From: Hyphomicrobiales bacterium
Lineage (GTDB): Bacteria; Pseudomonadota; Alphaproteobacteria; Rhizobiales; Rhizobiaceae
Length of the DNA: 64,000 nt
Reading direction: 5' to 3'
Assembly: GCA_900471815.1 (NCBI GenBank)
Contig: UICE01000011.1
Location: 1-64,000 of the forward strand
The notes below the pieces were generated by a model. The model did not search any database. It had not been told where the DNA came from and was given only the letters and a program-made list of their open reading frames with translations. Made by a program: the position numbers and the translations under genes. Below are positions 48,530 to 58,475 of the stretch, in pieces. Positions within the stretch are counted from its first letter, which is position 1; each line of letters begins with the position of its first letter.

Positions 48530-49189
48530 TTGATTCGTTTTGAGAATGTCGGATTGCGGTATGGGATGGGCCCGGAGGTCTTACGTGATGTCAGCCTCCA
48601 CATATCGCCGCGATCATTTCAGTTCCTCACCGGACCTTCCGGTGCAGGTAAAACGTCATTGCTGCGCCTGCTTTTCATGACACTCAAGCCGACACGCGGT
48701 TCCATCACCGTCTTCGGCAAGGATATTGCAACAATTTCGTCCAGGGAAATGCCAATGCTGCGCCGGCGCATAGGCGTGGTCTTTCAGGATTTCCGGCTGC
48801 TCGATCATATGACCACCTATCAAAACGTCGCCTTGCCCTTGCGGGTACGCGGCAAGGAAGAAGCGACCTATCGCGCAGAGGTCGAAGAGCTTTTGCATTG
48901 GGTAGGACTTGGCGAGCGCATGCATGTGCTGCCACCTGTGCTATCCGGCGGTGAAAAACAGCGTGCCGCTATCGCCCGCGCTTTGATAGATCAACCGGAA
49001 ATTCTGCTTGCCGACGAGCCGACGGGCAATGTCGATCCGCCCCTGGCGCGGCGTCTCCTGCGCCTTTTCGGCGAGTTGAATCGCTCCGGAACAGCCGTTG
49101 TCATTGCCACCCACGATTTGACCCTGATGGACCAGATCAATGCGCGGCGTATGATCCTCGATCAGGGAAGGCTCGACGTTTATGATTGA
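48530..49189 (+). CDS. ftsE: Cell division ATP-binding protein FtsE
   Basis: 219 residues, start TTG 48530 (IRFENVGLRYGMGPEVL) with a GATCGGAAAG Shine-Dalgarno-like stretch upstream. Walker A GPSGAGKTS, signature LSGGEKQR and Walker B ILLADEPTGN are intact. FtsE with FtsX forms an ABC complex that activates peptidoglycan hydrolases during division. The stop overlaps the ftsX start by 8 bases. Confidence 0.95.
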   Translation: MIRFENVGLRYGMGPEVLRDVSLHISPRSFQFLTGPSGAGKTSLLRLLFMTLKPTRGSITVFGKDIATISSREMPMLRRRIGVVFQDFRLLDHMTTYQNVALPLRVRGKEEATYRAEVEELLHWVGLGERMHVLPPVLSGGEKQRAAIARALIDQPEILLADEPTGNVDPPLARRLLRLFGELNRSGTAVVIATHDLTLMDQINARRMILDQGRLDVYD

Positions 49190-50180
49190 TGCCGCTGCCC
49201 TCAAGGATCGAGCCGTCGAATTGGCAGACAGGCTTTGGGCCCGTATCCGCAAAAACAGCGGACAGGCACCGATCGTACCCGCAGGCAATGTGGTTGGCCA
49301 TGCCTTGATGATCGTAATCGCCATCATGACCTTCCTCGCCTGCCTCACCGTCGGCTCAGTCAGCCTTGTTCAATCGACAGCCGCCACCTGGCAAAGTCAG
49401 ATTTCCACCGAAGCGACTATTCAGATCAGACCGGTGGAAGGTCAGGACATGGAAGCAATGCTCGCTGAAGCGAGTAAAATTGCGCAAGGATTTGCTGGCG
49501 TGAAATCCACGCGGATCATCGACCGGGATGCGACAGCCCGCCTTCTCGAACCATGGCTTGGAACCGGACTCGATATTGATGAACTGCCTGTTCCCCGGCT
49601 GGTGGTCGTTACGCTGGACGAAGCCTCGCCGCCAGATTTCGCAGCGCTTCGCAGCATGCTCGTCGGGCAGATACCGGCAGCCAGTTTTGACGATCATCGC
49701 ACATGGGTCGACCGGTTGGTTTCCATGGCTCGCTCGACTGTTCTCATCGGCACCGGCGTGCTTTCTCTTGTCGTTGCAGCAACCGTCCTCACCGTGATTT
49801 TCGCCACGCGCGGAGCGATGGCCGGTAACGGCCATATTATTGAAGTGCTGCATTTTATCGGCGCGGAACAAAAATTCGTCGCCCGCCAGTTCGAGCGCCA
49901 TTTTTTCTGGACAGCACTTAAAGGTGCAGCTTTTGGCGGTGCGCTTGCCATGTTCATTTTTCTGATGATCGGATGGTGGTCATCGCGTAATCTGGCAACA
50001 CCCGAAGCCGATCAGGCGACAGCGCTCTTCGGCAATTTCTCCATTGGATCCGGCGGATATACGGGTGTAGTTTTGATCATATTGGCGGTCAGCGTTCTGA
50101 CCATGATTACAACACGAATGACAGTCATAGCGCATTTAAGACAAGTTGATGGACGCACGGGCGAAAATCACGACACCTGA
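49182..50180 (+). CDS. ftsX: Cell division protein FtsX
   Basis: 332 residues. A cytoplasmic N-terminus, then the first span (about 45-65) and a periplasmic domain (residues 70-180), and three more spans near the C-terminus, the FtsX topology. It overlaps ftsE by 8 bases. The downstream ydcF gene starts 39 bases after its stop. The sequence is normal in length. Confidence 0.93.
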   Translation: MIDAAALKDRAVELADRLWARIRKNSGQAPIVPAGNVVGHALMIVIAIMTFLACLTVGSVSLVQSTAATWQSQISTEATIQIRPVEGQDMEAMLAEASKIAQGFAGVKSTRIIDRDATARLLEPWLGTGLDIDELPVPRLVVVTLDEASPPDFAALRSMLVGQIPAASFDDHRTWVDRLVSMARSTVLIGTGVLSLVVAATVLTVIFATRGAMAGNGHIIEVLHFIGAEQKFVARQFERHFFWTALKGAAFGGALAMFIFLMIGWWSSRNLATPEADQATALFGNFSIGSGGYTGVVLIILAVSVLTMITTRMTVIAHLRQVDGRTGENHDT

Positions 50181-50219
50181 AATATTCATTTTATTTTATA
50201 GACGTATCGCTTCCAGTTT

Positions 50220-50969
50220 ATGAGCGGCAGAAGCACTCGAGCAAGGCATTTACGGCACAAGATGGACGGCCTTAACGACAGCAACAAGTCCCCCGATGCG
50301 GACGTAGCACGGACCCGTGGATTGTCTGCGACCATGGGCAGATATTTCGTGCGTTTTCTGTTCCTGCTTGCCATTCTTGCGATAGGTTTGTTCATCGGTG
50401 GGTTTATTGTCTTCAGCGATCGCGTCACCACGCTTGATATACCCGATATTACCGAGCCCGCTGACGGTATCGTCGTCCTGACAGGTGGCTATTCACGCAT
50501 TGAGGGCGCTTTGGAATTGCTCAAGAACAAGCGCGGCGAACGTTTGTTCATCAGCGGCGTGCATCCCTCGACCAAGCGTAGCGAGTTGCAACGCGTCACT
50601 GGTGGCGATGCAACATTGTTCGAATGCTGTGTCGATATCGATCGGTCTGCCCTTGATACGGTCGGCAATGCGGTTGAAAGCATTAAATGGGCGAGCGCCA
50701 ACCATTATAAGCGCGTGATTGTTGTCACCAACAACTACCACATTCCCCGCACCATGCTCGAACTCAGCCGCGCCTCGCAGGAAATCGAATTCATTGCCTA
50801 TCCAATCACGAACACCAATCTCAAGGAGGGTGACTGGATAACGCGAGGACAGGTAGTACGGGTTCTGCTGATGGAATATATCAAATATCTGGGGGCCGTT
50901 GCCCGCGCCCAATTGCCTGACAGTTTTTCGAGTGTCACTGATAAATTGCTGCATCAGATCAGGGAATAG
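50220..50969 (+). CDS. YdcF family (DUF218/SanA-ElyC-like) protein
   Basis: 249 residues, with an internal ATG (50262) as a possible alternative start. One N-terminal membrane span (about 43-63) leads to the DUF218 domain (IVVLTGGYSRIEGALELL, RVIVVTNNYHIPRTMLEL). Related proteins affect cell-envelope permeability and peptidoglycan precursor pools. It is in line with ftsEX and plsC on the plus strand. Confidence 0.9.
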   Translation: MSGRSTRARHLRHKMDGLNDSNKSPDADVARTRGLSATMGRYFVRFLFLLAILAIGLFIGGFIVFSDRVTTLDIPDITEPADGIVVLTGGYSRIEGALELLKNKRGERLFISGVHPSTKRSELQRVTGGDATLFECCVDIDRSALDTVGNAVESIKWASANHYKRVIVVTNNYHIPRTMLELSRASQEIEFIAYPITNTNLKEGDWITRGQVVRVLLMEYIKYLGAVARAQLPDSFSSVTDKLLHQIRE

Positions 50970-51000
50970 CCAATTCCACGTCAGAAACTGGCATATACAT

Positions 51001-51046
51001 GGTGCGTGGTTCGTCTTCGACAAGCTCAGGAGGGGCTCACCACGCA
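51001..51046. repeat. Copy of dispersed 'ttcgacaagctcag' repeat with its own small hairpin
   Basis: This stretch has the core tcttcgacaagctcaggagg seen also at 51-82 and 41 kb. Its ends (tgcgtggt 51003-51010 and accacgca 51039-51046) are inverted. It lies just upstream of plsC and within the longer open frame of that gene, which supports the later start at 51078. Confidence 0.7.
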
Positions 51047-51077
51047 TAACGAGCCTGCAACCCTCAACGAGATCTCC

Positions 51078-51863
51078 ATGACAATAATCCGGTCGATCAT
51101 CTTCAATGTGCTTTTCTACCTGAACCTGATCGTCCAGATGATCATTTTCACGCCATACTATTTTCTCAGCCCGCGTAAACGGGCTTGGGCCATTCCGAAG
51201 AATTGGGCGCGGTCAAATCTCTGGCTGCAAAAGGTTTTCGCCGGAACAGATATGGAAATTGAGGGCCTGGAGAATATACCGGATGGCCCCTATATCTGCG
51301 CGCCGAAACACCAGTCCTTCTGGGATGCCTACGCGTTCCTGCCCTATATTGCCGACCCGGTTTACATTCTCAAGCGCGAGCTGATGTGGATTCCGCTTTT
51401 TGGCTGGTACATCCAGAAAATGAAAATGGTGCCTATTGATCGTGGCAAACGCTCTGCGGCGATGAAGACGGCCGTCAAAGGCGCGCATTTTGCCGTGTCG
51501 GGAGGCCGGCAATTGATGATCTATCCCGAAGGCACACGCACCAGTCCGGGAGCCCCGCCCGCTTATAAATATGGTGTTGCACATATATACGGCGAACTTG
51601 GCGTTCCGGTTCTGCCTATCGCGCACAATGCAGGCCTCTATTGGCCCCGCCGCAGATTTCTGCGTCACCCCGGGGTTATCCGCTGCCGTATCCTGCCGCC
51701 CATCCAGCCCGGAATGGATAATGACGCCTTTTTGAAGAAGCTTCAGGAAGTCACAGAGGCCGCCTGTGACGAATTACTGGTCGAAGCAGCAACCTCCGCC
51801 AACCCGCCTCCCATGCCTCCCACCGCCGTCAGGCGCCTCAAAGAACTGGGTGTGGAAATCTAA
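51078..51863 (+). CDS. plsC: 1-acyl-sn-glycerol-3-phosphate acyltransferase
   Basis: 261 residues from ATG 51078 (MTIIRSIIFNVLFYLN); the frame extends back into the repeat at 51006. The HX4D motif (HQSFWD) and YPEGTRT motif define the enzyme, which makes phosphatidate from lysophosphatidate. The first 25 residues form a membrane anchor. Its last four bases (CTAA, 51860-51863) contain the stop of the convergent ChaC-like gene. Confidence 0.93.
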   Translation: MTIIRSIIFNVLFYLNLIVQMIIFTPYYFLSPRKRAWAIPKNWARSNLWLQKVFAGTDMEIEGLENIPDGPYICAPKHQSFWDAYAFLPYIADPVYILKRELMWIPLFGWYIQKMKMVPIDRGKRSAAMKTAVKGAHFAVSGGRQLMIYPEGTRTSPGAPPAYKYGVAHIYGELGVPVLPIAHNAGLYWPRRRFLRHPGVIRCRILPPIQPGMDNDAFLKKLQEVTEAACDELLVEAATSANPPPMPPTAVRRLKELGVEI

Positions 51864-52393
51864 GCCTTGTTGTGGTCCACCGCAGCGGCCACCGCTTCCA
51901 TCCAATGGTCGCGTATATTCATCTTGCGCATATGGTCGAGCGTATTATGCACATAGTCCTCATTGCGGCCTGACACGCCCACTGAACCGCATACAGCCTC
52001 CGCAGCTTCGGCGACCGAGAGCGACCCCGCATACTGAACATGATTGCGGTCGACAATATAGGTCAAGGCTTCGACCCTCTGGCCATCGGGAAGCCGTATG
52101 CCAAGACGGCGCTCAAGATAGACATGAGTGACAAGCTCGCGCTCACGTAGATAGGCCACCACTTCGTCTTCAAGCTCGCCCGGCACGCGAAATGCCATGC
52201 CAAGGCAGGAACCACCACGATCCAGGCCGAGTACAAGTCCCGGACGTTCCGGCGTCCCGCGATGCACATAGGAGCGCACGCACAGTGCCCTGCGATAGCC
52301 ATGAAGACGGGCATGATGCGTCTCTACATGTGCAAAGCCGGGCTTCCACATGAGTGAACCATAGCCAAAGACCCAAAAATCGCCCATATCCAT
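51860..52393 (-). CDS. Gamma-glutamylcyclotransferase (ChaC-like)
   Basis: 177 residues. The substrate loop FGYGSLMWKPGF is at the start and the region DRGGSCLGMAFRVPGELEDEV is typical of ChaC. It breaks gamma-glutamyl peptides, including glutathione, to give 5-oxoproline. It is convergent with plsC (4-base overlap). Two hairpin repeats lie just upstream. Confidence 0.92.
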   Translation of the reverse strand: MDMGDFWVFGYGSLMWKPGFAHVETHHARLHGYRRALCVRSYVHRGTPERPGLVLGLDRGGSCLGMAFRVPGELEDEVVAYLRERELVTHVYLERRLGIRLPDGQRVEALTYIVDRNHVQYAGSLSVAEAAEAVCGSVGVSGRNEDYVHNTLDHMRKMNIRDHWMEAVAAAVDHNKA

Positions 52394-52401
52394 CCCGATA
52401 G

Positions 52402-52478
52402 CTAGTGGTCTGATTCTAACATTTGCATCCCGTTTCGATCACGCTCGCAGCAAATGTTAGAATCAACAAGACCACTAG
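52402..52478 (+). repeat. Hairpin repeat unit 1 (CTAG...CTAG ends)
   Basis: The left arm 52402-52426 is complementary to the right arm 52450-52478 with a 4-base bulge on the right. Both ends read ctagtggtc / gaccactag. The centre is a 23-base loop. It is related to unit 2 in opposite orientation. Confidence 0.85.
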
Positions 52479-52491
52479 TAAGCCTATGTTT

Positions 52492-52570
52492 CTAGTGGAG
52501 TTTTCGAATTTGACATTTGTATAACAGTTTGCGATCGGATGGGAATCAAATGTCAAATTCACTCCACTAG
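52492..52570 (-). repeat. Hairpin repeat unit 2 (CTAG...CTAG ends), inverted copy
   Basis: The left arm (52492-52518 region) pairs with the right arm ending at 52570, with a 4-base bulge on the left arm. The ends are ctagtggag / ctccactag. On the reverse strand it aligns with unit 1 throughout (arms, loop atttg-nnccc, bulge side). Arm differences between the units are compensated on both sides, so both hairpins are kept. Confidence 0.85.
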
Positions 52571-52613
52571 ATTTGAATCACATCATCTTCTGACCGATAG
52601 CGAGAGCCGCACC

Positions 52614-53633
52614 ATGCCGTCAAGCAGCACCACTGAAATCCGCAAGTCGGGGAAGTTTCTCAAATATCTGGCAGGCTTCATCATCTTGCTGGCGATCATC
52701 TATACGGGCGGATGGTTTTATCTGGCCAACCAGCTTGAATCGCGTGTGGCAACAAACCTTGCCGCCTTCAAGCAGAAGGGCATCGACGCCACCTGCGACA
52801 ATGCTGCGGCCAGCGGTTATCCGCTCAGGCTTGGCCTTGAGTGCACCAAAGTCGGCTGGGCCGATCAGGCGAAACAGCTTTCCGTCGTGGCAGGCAGTTT
52901 CAATGCCGCTGCACAGATTTACGATCCAATGCGCATTGTCAGCCAGATCGAAGGACCAGCCGCTGTCGATGCGCCCGGCATGGTTCCCTTGGACATTACC
53001 TGGAAAGATCTTGGCTCCAGCGTCCGCCTCGATAAGCCGCTGCCCAAGCAGATTTCGGTTCAGGGCAATGATATTGTTGTCAATCAGCGCAATGCGGCGG
53101 CAGGGAGCGCGCCCATTGCCATCATGCAAGGTGGAAAGCTTAGCTTTTCAACCACTGAGCCAAAAATGAACATCGCGTGGTCATTTGAAAAGCTGAAAAT
53201 CGCAGACAATATCGTTTATGAGCATCCCCTGCCTGAGCTGACGGGTGCCGCCGATATTGAGCTGGAAAATGGCTTTGCGCTTCTGGCAAAGCCTGAAAGA
53301 GATATAACGATTCTGCGTGGTCAATCGGGACTGTTGAACAATGTCGATCTAGGCTTTGCCGACGGCAGCGGCATTGCGATTTCCGGACCGTTCTCAGTCG
53401 ATAATGAAGGCCGGATCAGCGGCGATTTCAACGTGACCATGCGCAATCCGGAAGGTGTCGCCCAGGCAATGCGCGGCATTCTGCCTGGCGAAGAAAACAC
53501 AATCTCATCCGTACTTCAGGCGATGGCTTTCGTGCCTAAAGATGCAAACGGCGCACCGACACTTCCCATTACCGTGAAAAACGGGAAAATGTCGGTGGGT
53601 TTCATCCGTATCGGGCGTCTGCCCTCTCTATGA
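52614..53633 (+). CDS. DUF2125 domain-containing protein
   Basis: 339 residues from ATG 52614 (MPSSSTTEIRKSGKF); an earlier start at 52539 lies inside the hairpin repeat. One membrane anchor (about 20-40) is followed by the DUF2125 domain (CDNAAASGYPLRLGLECTKVGW). The family is conserved in Alphaproteobacteria, with no known function; the extracytoplasmic body suggests an envelope role. It is convergent with tyrC and overlaps it by 6 bases. Confidence 0.9.
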   Translation: MPSSSTTEIRKSGKFLKYLAGFIILLAIIYTGGWFYLANQLESRVATNLAAFKQKGIDATCDNAAASGYPLRLGLECTKVGWADQAKQLSVVAGSFNAAAQIYDPMRIVSQIEGPAAVDAPGMVPLDITWKDLGSSVRLDKPLPKQISVQGNDIVVNQRNAAAGSAPIAIMQGGKLSFSTTEPKMNIAWSFEKLKIADNIVYEHPLPELTGAADIELENGFALLAKPERDITILRGQSGLLNNVDLGFADGSGIAISGPFSVDNEGRISGDFNVTMRNPEGVAQAMRGILPGEENTISSVLQAMAFVPKDANGAPTLPITVKNGKMSVGFIRIGRLPSL

Positions 53634-54557
53634 GGGCGGCGTTGCCTTCTGGCGTCCGAAATCCGGTGCGTCGATTTCCTGCCCTGCATCGATAATACCG
53701 CGCCGCACGGCACGTGTGCGGGTAAAAAGATCAAACAGCGCGTCGCCATCGCCCCAGCGCACAGAGCGCTGCAATGATGCAAGATCCTCGGAAAAACGCG
53801 CCAGCATTTCGAGGATCGCGTCCTTGTTGTGCAGGCATACATCGCGCCACATCGTCGGATCGGATGCGGCAAGACGGGTGAAATCACGAAAACCGGAAGC
53901 CGAGTATTTGATGACCTCGGAATTGGTGACTTCTTCCAGATCGCTGGCTGTACCGACGATATTATAGGCGATCAGATGCGGCAGATGGGAAACAATCGCC
54001 AGAACCCGATCATGATGCGCCGGGTCCATCGTGTCTAGCCGCGAGCCGCAGGCCTCCCAGAATGTCTTCAGCCTTTCGATGGCAGTCGCATCAGTGCCCT
54101 CAAGCGGCGTCAGAATACACCAGCGATTGATAAACAGGTCGGCAAAACCGGCATCGGGACCTGAATATTCCGTTCCCGCCAGCGGATGCCCTGGAATGAA
54201 ATGCACATTTGCAGGCAGTTCTGGCTGCATCTGCGCAATGACAGAGCTTTTGGTTGATCCCACATCGGTTACGATTGCGCCGGGCTTCAAGAAACCGGCA
54301 ATCTGCTTTGCAACGGCGCCGGAGGAGCCAACCGGGACGGAAACCACGACGAGGTCGGCATTCTTGACGGCTTCACCACTATCAAGCGTATAAGCATCGC
54401 CGAGACCAAGTTCTTTGGCCCGTGCCAGTGTGCTTTCACTGCGTGTGGAAATGATGACATGGTCGGCCAGACCTTCGCGTTTGATCACGCGTGCCAGTGA
54501 CGATCCGATCAGGCCAATGCCGATCAGTGCGATTGTATTGAAATGAGGCTTGGACAT
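53628..54557 (-). CDS. tyrC: Prephenate/arogenate dehydrogenase
   Basis: 309 residues. The NAD(P) site is IALIGIGLIGSSLARVI; the region PGHPLAGTEYSGPDA carries the conserved His. It makes the tyrosine precursor from prephenate or arogenate. It follows hisC with a 3-base gap on the same strand, so the two are co-transcribed. The name tyrC is used for the cyclohexadienyl type and is my best guess between tyrA and tyrC. Confidence 0.93.
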   Translation of the reverse strand: MSKPHFNTIALIGIGLIGSSLARVIKREGLADHVIISTRSESTLARAKELGLGDAYTLDSGEAVKNADLVVVSVPVGSSGAVAKQIAGFLKPGAIVTDVGSTKSSVIAQMQPELPANVHFIPGHPLAGTEYSGPDAGFADLFINRWCILTPLEGTDATAIERLKTFWEACGSRLDTMDPAHHDRVLAIVSHLPHLIAYNIVGTASDLEEVTNSEVIKYSASGFRDFTRLAASDPTMWRDVCLHNKDAILEMLARFSEDLASLQRSVRWGDGDALFDLFTRTRAVRRGIIDAGQEIDAPDFGRQKATPPS

Positions 54558-54560
54558 TTT

Positions 54561-55667
54561 TTACTTCAGGAATTCGGAGAGTGCAGCGACTACGCCGCGA
54601 TTGGCTTCTTCGGATCCAATGGTAAGGCGCAACGCGTTGGGAAATCCGTATCCCGCAACGCGGCGCAAAATATAGCCCTTGCTCGTCAGATAGGCGTCTG
54701 CCGCTTCTGCCGATTTGGCCGCGTTGTCAGGAAAATGCACAAGCAGGAAATTTCCCACCGATGGCGTTACCCGCAGGCCAAGCTCTGTCAGCTGCTCCGT
54801 CAGCCAAGGGAGCCATTTTTCGTTGAACGCAATCGCCTGATCGACATGCGCCCGATCACGGATCGCGGCAGCACCGGCCAGAATGGCGGCGGAATTCAGA
54901 TTAAATGGCCCACGTATCCGGTTAACGGCATCGACCACATGGGCAGGCGCGAACATCCAGCCGATGCGCAAAGCTGCAAGCCCGTGAATTTTCGAGAATG
55001 TGCGTGTCATCACCACATTTTCAGATGATGAAACAAGCTCTACGCCAGATTCGTAATCATTGCGGCGAACATATTCCGCATAGGCCGCATCGAGAACCAA
55101 AAGCACATTCTTTGGCAGTCCCGCATGCAGGCGGCGCACTTCTTCGAAAGGCAGATAGGTGCCGGTCGGATTGTTCGGATTGGCAAGAAACACGATTTTC
55201 GTGCGCGTCGTCACCGCATTCAATATTGCGTCAACTTCAGCCTGCTCGTTCTTTTCGCGGGCGACAACAGGCGTTCCGCCGGCAGCCATGATGTAGATTT
55301 TATACACCATGAAACCATGTTCGGTATAAATCGCTTCGTCGCCGGGCGCGAGATAGGTCTGGCACAGCAAGCCAAGCAATTCATCGGAGCCATTGCCGCA
55401 AAGAATATTTCCGGCATTCAGGCCGTGTACTTCCGCGATGGCCTGCTTCAGGGCATTGGCCTGACCATCGGGATACATTTCAAGATTTCTTGCCGCAGCC
55501 CCAAATGCTTCAATGGCAAGTTTGCTCGCGCCAAGCGGAGATTCATTCGATGACAGCTTATAAACCTTGGCAACACCATGCGCATGTTCCTTGCCGGGCA
55601 CGTAGGCCGCAATATCAAGCAAACCGGTTTTTGGTGTTGGACGTAGGTCTTGCAATGTCGTTGACAT
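54561..55667 (-). CDS. hisC: Histidinol-phosphate aminotransferase
   Basis: 368 residues, class II aminotransferase. The PLP Lys is in [17 protein letters not shown]. The start [10 protein letters not shown] segment is typical. In the hisC-tyrC arrangement it may also act on prephenate or aromatic amino acids, as such HisC proteins can. It is divergent from metX, with 149 bases between the starts. Confidence 0.93.
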   Translation of the reverse strand: MSTTLQDLRPTPKTGLLDIAAYVPGKEHAHGVAKVYKLSSNESPLGASKLAIEAFGAAARNLEMYPDGQANALKQAIAEVHGLNAGNILCGNGSDELLGLLCQTYLAPGDEAIYTEHGFMVYKIYIMAAGGTPVVAREKNEQAEVDAILNAVTTRTKIVFLANPNNPTGTYLPFEEVRRLHAGLPKNVLLVLDAAYAEYVRRNDYESGVELVSSSENVVMTRTFSKIHGLAALRIGWMFAPAHVVDAVNRIRGPFNLNSAAILAGAAAIRDRAHVDQAIAFNEKWLPWLTEQLTELGLRVTPSVGNFLLVHFPDNAAKSAEAADAYLTSKGYILRRVAGYGFPNALRLTIGSEEANRGVVAALSEFLK

Positions 55668-55816
55668 GATTGTTCATCCGTTAAGCGGCAAAAATCTCCG
55701 TCGCGGACATAACTGTCTGGAGACGAGATGTCGAGAACAACTTGACTTTGGCCCATGCGCGACCATAGCTACGCCCCAATCTGTTTCAGCAGGACTCTAC
55801 GCCAATCAGCACCAAT

Positions 55817-57004
55817 ATGACCAAAGCCACCCGACCTACCGCTTATAAAGCACCGAAAAGTCAGGAAGCGACGAATCCCCACAGTCCAGTGGTTGAATTT
55901 GGCGCGGATAAGCCTTTGAATCTCGACAGCGGTGTATCGCTTTCGCCTTTTCGCATTGCCTACCAGTCTTATGGCACGCTCAATGACGATAAATCCAACG
56001 CGATCCTGATTTGCCATGCTCTTACCGGCGATCAGCATGTGGCGAATGTCCATCCGGTCACCGGCAAATCGGGCTGGTGGGAATTGCTCGTTGGCCCCGG
56101 CAAACCAATCGATACGGATCGTTATTTCGTTCTTTGTTCAAATGTTCTTGGCGGTTGTCTCGGCTCAACCGGTCCCGCTTCGATCAATCCGGCCACCGGC
56201 AAGCCCTATGCGCTTGATCTTCCCATCATTACAATTGCCGACATGGTGCGTGCACAGGCAATGCTGGTCGAGCATTTCGGTATTGAGCAGCTTTTTGCCG
56301 TTGTCGGCGGTTCCATGGGCGGCATGCAGGTTCTGGAATGGGCGTCCAGCCATTCCGACAAGGTTTTCGCAGCCGTAGCGCTGGCCACCGGCGCGCGCCA
56401 TTCTTCGCAGAACATAGCCTTCCACGAGGTCGGGCGTCAGGCCGTCATGGCCGATCCAGAATGGAAAGAAGGCCGTTATCTCGAAGCTGGCACGGTGCCC
56501 CGCAAGGGGCTTTCTGTCGCCCGCATGGCGGCCCACATCACCTATCTGTCGGAAACCGCCCTGCACAACAAGTTCGGGCGTAACCTGCAGGACCGGCAGA
56601 ATGTGACATTCGGATTTGACGCGGATTTTCAGATCGAGAGCTATCTGCGCCATCAGGGCAATACATTTGTCGAGCGTTTCGACGCCAACTCATACCTCTA
56701 TATGACGCGTGCCATGGATTATTTCGATCTGGCCGCTGAGCATGAGGGCAGACTTGCCGATGCCTTTGCCGGGTCAAAGACCCGTTTCTGCATCGTCTCC
56801 TTCACAAGCGATTGGCTGTTCCCAACCAGCGAGAGCCGCACAGTTGCCCATGCGTTGAATGCGGCGGGCGCTTCCGTTTCATTCGTTGAGATCGAATCGG
56901 ATCGCGGCCATGATTCGTTCTTGCTGGACGAACCGGAGATGTTCTCGGCCGTCAACGGCTTCCTGCGCTCTGCAGCGCGCGCAAAGGGGCTTCTTCCATC
57001 ATGA
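55817..57004 (+). CDS. metX: Homoserine O-acetyltransferase
   Basis: 395 residues. It is an alpha/beta hydrolase with the nucleophile Ser in [14 protein letters not shown] and the His near the C-terminus ([11 protein letters not shown]); the early [14 protein letters not shown] is typical of MetX. It activates homoserine for methionine synthesis. The last four bases overlap the metW start (ATGA). I looked for a SAM-II riboswitch in the 149 bases upstream and did not see the expected pattern. Confidence 0.95.
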   Translation: MTKATRPTAYKAPKSQEATNPHSPVVEFGADKPLNLDSGVSLSPFRIAYQSYGTLNDDKSNAILICHALTGDQHVANVHPVTGKSGWWELLVGPGKPIDTDRYFVLCSNVLGGCLGSTGPASINPATGKPYALDLPIITIADMVRAQAMLVEHFGIEQLFAVVGGSMGGMQVLEWASSHSDKVFAAVALATGARHSSQNIAFHEVGRQAVMADPEWKEGRYLEAGTVPRKGLSVARMAAHITYLSETALHNKFGRNLQDRQNVTFGFDADFQIESYLRHQGNTFVERFDANSYLYMTRAMDYFDLAAEHEGRLADAFAGSKTRFCIVSFTSDWLFPTSESRTVAHALNAAGASVSFVEIESDRGHDSFLLDEPEMFSAVNGFLRSAARAKGLLPS

Positions 57005-57615
57005 GTATCAATAGTCATCCCCGCGTTGATTTTGCCGTCATCGCTTCACTGATCGAGCCTGGTTCGCGTGTACTGGACGTAGGCTGCGGCGATGGTGAAT
57101 TGCTGGAACTGTTGCAGACCACCAAGGGCGTGGATGGGCGCGGCGTCGAGCTTTCGCAAAAGGGCGTCAACGAATCTGTTGCCCGGGGCCTTTCTGTCAT
57201 TCAGGGCGACGCTGACAGCGATCTGAAATATTACCCGGATGGCGGGTTTGATTATGTGATCCTCAGCCAGACTTTGCAGGCAACCCGCAATCCTAAATAT
57301 GTTCTGACCGAGCTTTTGCGCATCGGCGAAAAGGCAATTGTCTCGTTTCCCAATTTCGGCCACTGGCGCATGCGCGCGTCGCTGGCCATTAATGGGCGCA
57401 TGCCGGTTACCAAAGAGCTGCCCTATAGCTGGTATGACACACCAAACATCCACTTCTGCACCATCAATGATTTTGTCGACATGACAAAAGAAGTCGGCGC
57501 CCACGTTGAATCAGCCGTTGCGCTGAATGCTCTGGGTCAGCGTCTCGGCTTCAATATGCCCTGGGGCTTCTGGAATCTTTTCGGCCAACAGGCAGTGTTC
57601 CTGCTCCGCCGTTAA
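57001..57615 (+). CDS. metW: Methionine biosynthesis protein MetW
   Basis: 204 residues, class I methyltransferase-like ([52 protein letters not shown]). MetW works with MetX in the acetylation of homoserine; no methylation has been proven. The ATG overlaps the metX stop. The last four bases (TTAA 57612-57615) also contain the stop of the convergent gene. Confidence 0.94.
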   Translation: MSINSHPRVDFAVIASLIEPGSRVLDVGCGDGELLELLQTTKGVDGRGVELSQKGVNESVARGLSVIQGDADSDLKYYPDGGFDYVILSQTLQATRNPKYVLTELLRIGEKAIVSFPNFGHWRMRASLAINGRMPVTKELPYSWYDTPNIHFCTINDFVDMTKEVGAHVESAVALNALGQRLGFNMPWGFWNLFGQQAVFLLRR

Positions 57616-58373
57616 TCTTCTTTCGGACCATCGCGCCGCATGGCAGTGCCTTGCGGTGAAAGCACGGGCACAAAGACGCGCCGGGACGAACGCTTGGCCA
57701 CCGGCAGGCCCTGATAGACACGCTTTTGCGCTTCCACAATCAGCACGCCTGAAAACATTGGCCAGAACCGCCTGCCCATTCTCTCAAACAATGCGGATGG
57801 CCGCATCATCGCGCGGCGCGATGATGGCGGAAAGAACAAGGCTTCGCCCCATGGGCCGGGGGTAAAATTGGTTTCTCGCAAAAGCCGGATGAGCTGGCCT
57901 CGGCTATAGGGCCTGCCACTGCCGAAGGGCGTATGCTCGAAGCGAGCCCATAATCCGCGCCGATTTGGTACGACGATCACCAGGCGGCCATTGGGAGCCA
58001 GCACACGCCACATTTCCTTCAATGTCTCGCGTGGGTCCTCCGCATGTTCCAAAGCATGAATAAGCAACATTCTGTCAACTGCGGAATCCGGCAGGGGAAG
58101 CTCTTCCTCGAAAACCAGTGCTGTCGATGAAGGCTCAAGTGGCGGCCAGCTTGCGGCACCCTGCCCCGCTGGCATGAAGGCAAAGGTGCGCTCCGTATCG
58201 CTTCTGAAGCGATCAAGGTAAGGCGCGGCATAGCCGAGCCCGACGAGACGCTCACCCGGGAGCTTGGGCCACATGGCAGCAAGCGCCATGGTGATCGAAC
58301 GCTCCGCCAGATGACCAAGGGTTGATGCGTAGAAAGTGCGAAGATCGATGATATCGAGATGCATGGTGGGCAA
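57612..58373 (-). CDS. SAM-dependent methyltransferase (class I)
   Basis: 253 residues. The central part shows AVDRMLLIHALEHAEDPRETLKEMWRVLAPNGRLVIVVPNRRGLWA, a type 11 methyltransferase signature. The N-terminal motif I (VGLGYAAPYLDRF) is weak. The substrate is unknown. It is divergent from gloB, 102 bases between the starts. Convergent overlap with metW is 4 bases. Confidence 0.85.
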   Translation of the reverse strand: MPTMHLDIIDLRTFYASTLGHLAERSITMALAAMWPKLPGERLVGLGYAAPYLDRFRSDTERTFAFMPAGQGAASWPPLEPSSTALVFEEELPLPDSAVDRMLLIHALEHAEDPRETLKEMWRVLAPNGRLVIVVPNRRGLWARFEHTPFGSGRPYSRGQLIRLLRETNFTPGPWGEALFFPPSSRRAMMRPSALFERMGRRFWPMFSGVLIVEAQKRVYQGLPVAKRSSRRVFVPVLSPQGTAMRRDGPKED

Positions 58374-58475
58374 ACTACCACGCTAATCAATAACATCAAG
58401 AAAATGCCGGTCTCGTGGCTTGCGCATCCACGGCAGCGGCTTATCTTGGTTCTGACAGGAATAAAGAGAAGCTAT

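Noticed and set aside
55668-55816. Possible SAM-II riboswitch upstream of metX
   Set aside because: SAM-II elements are common before metX in Alphaproteobacteria, but the conserved pseudoknot pattern was not found on either strand of this 149-base gap.
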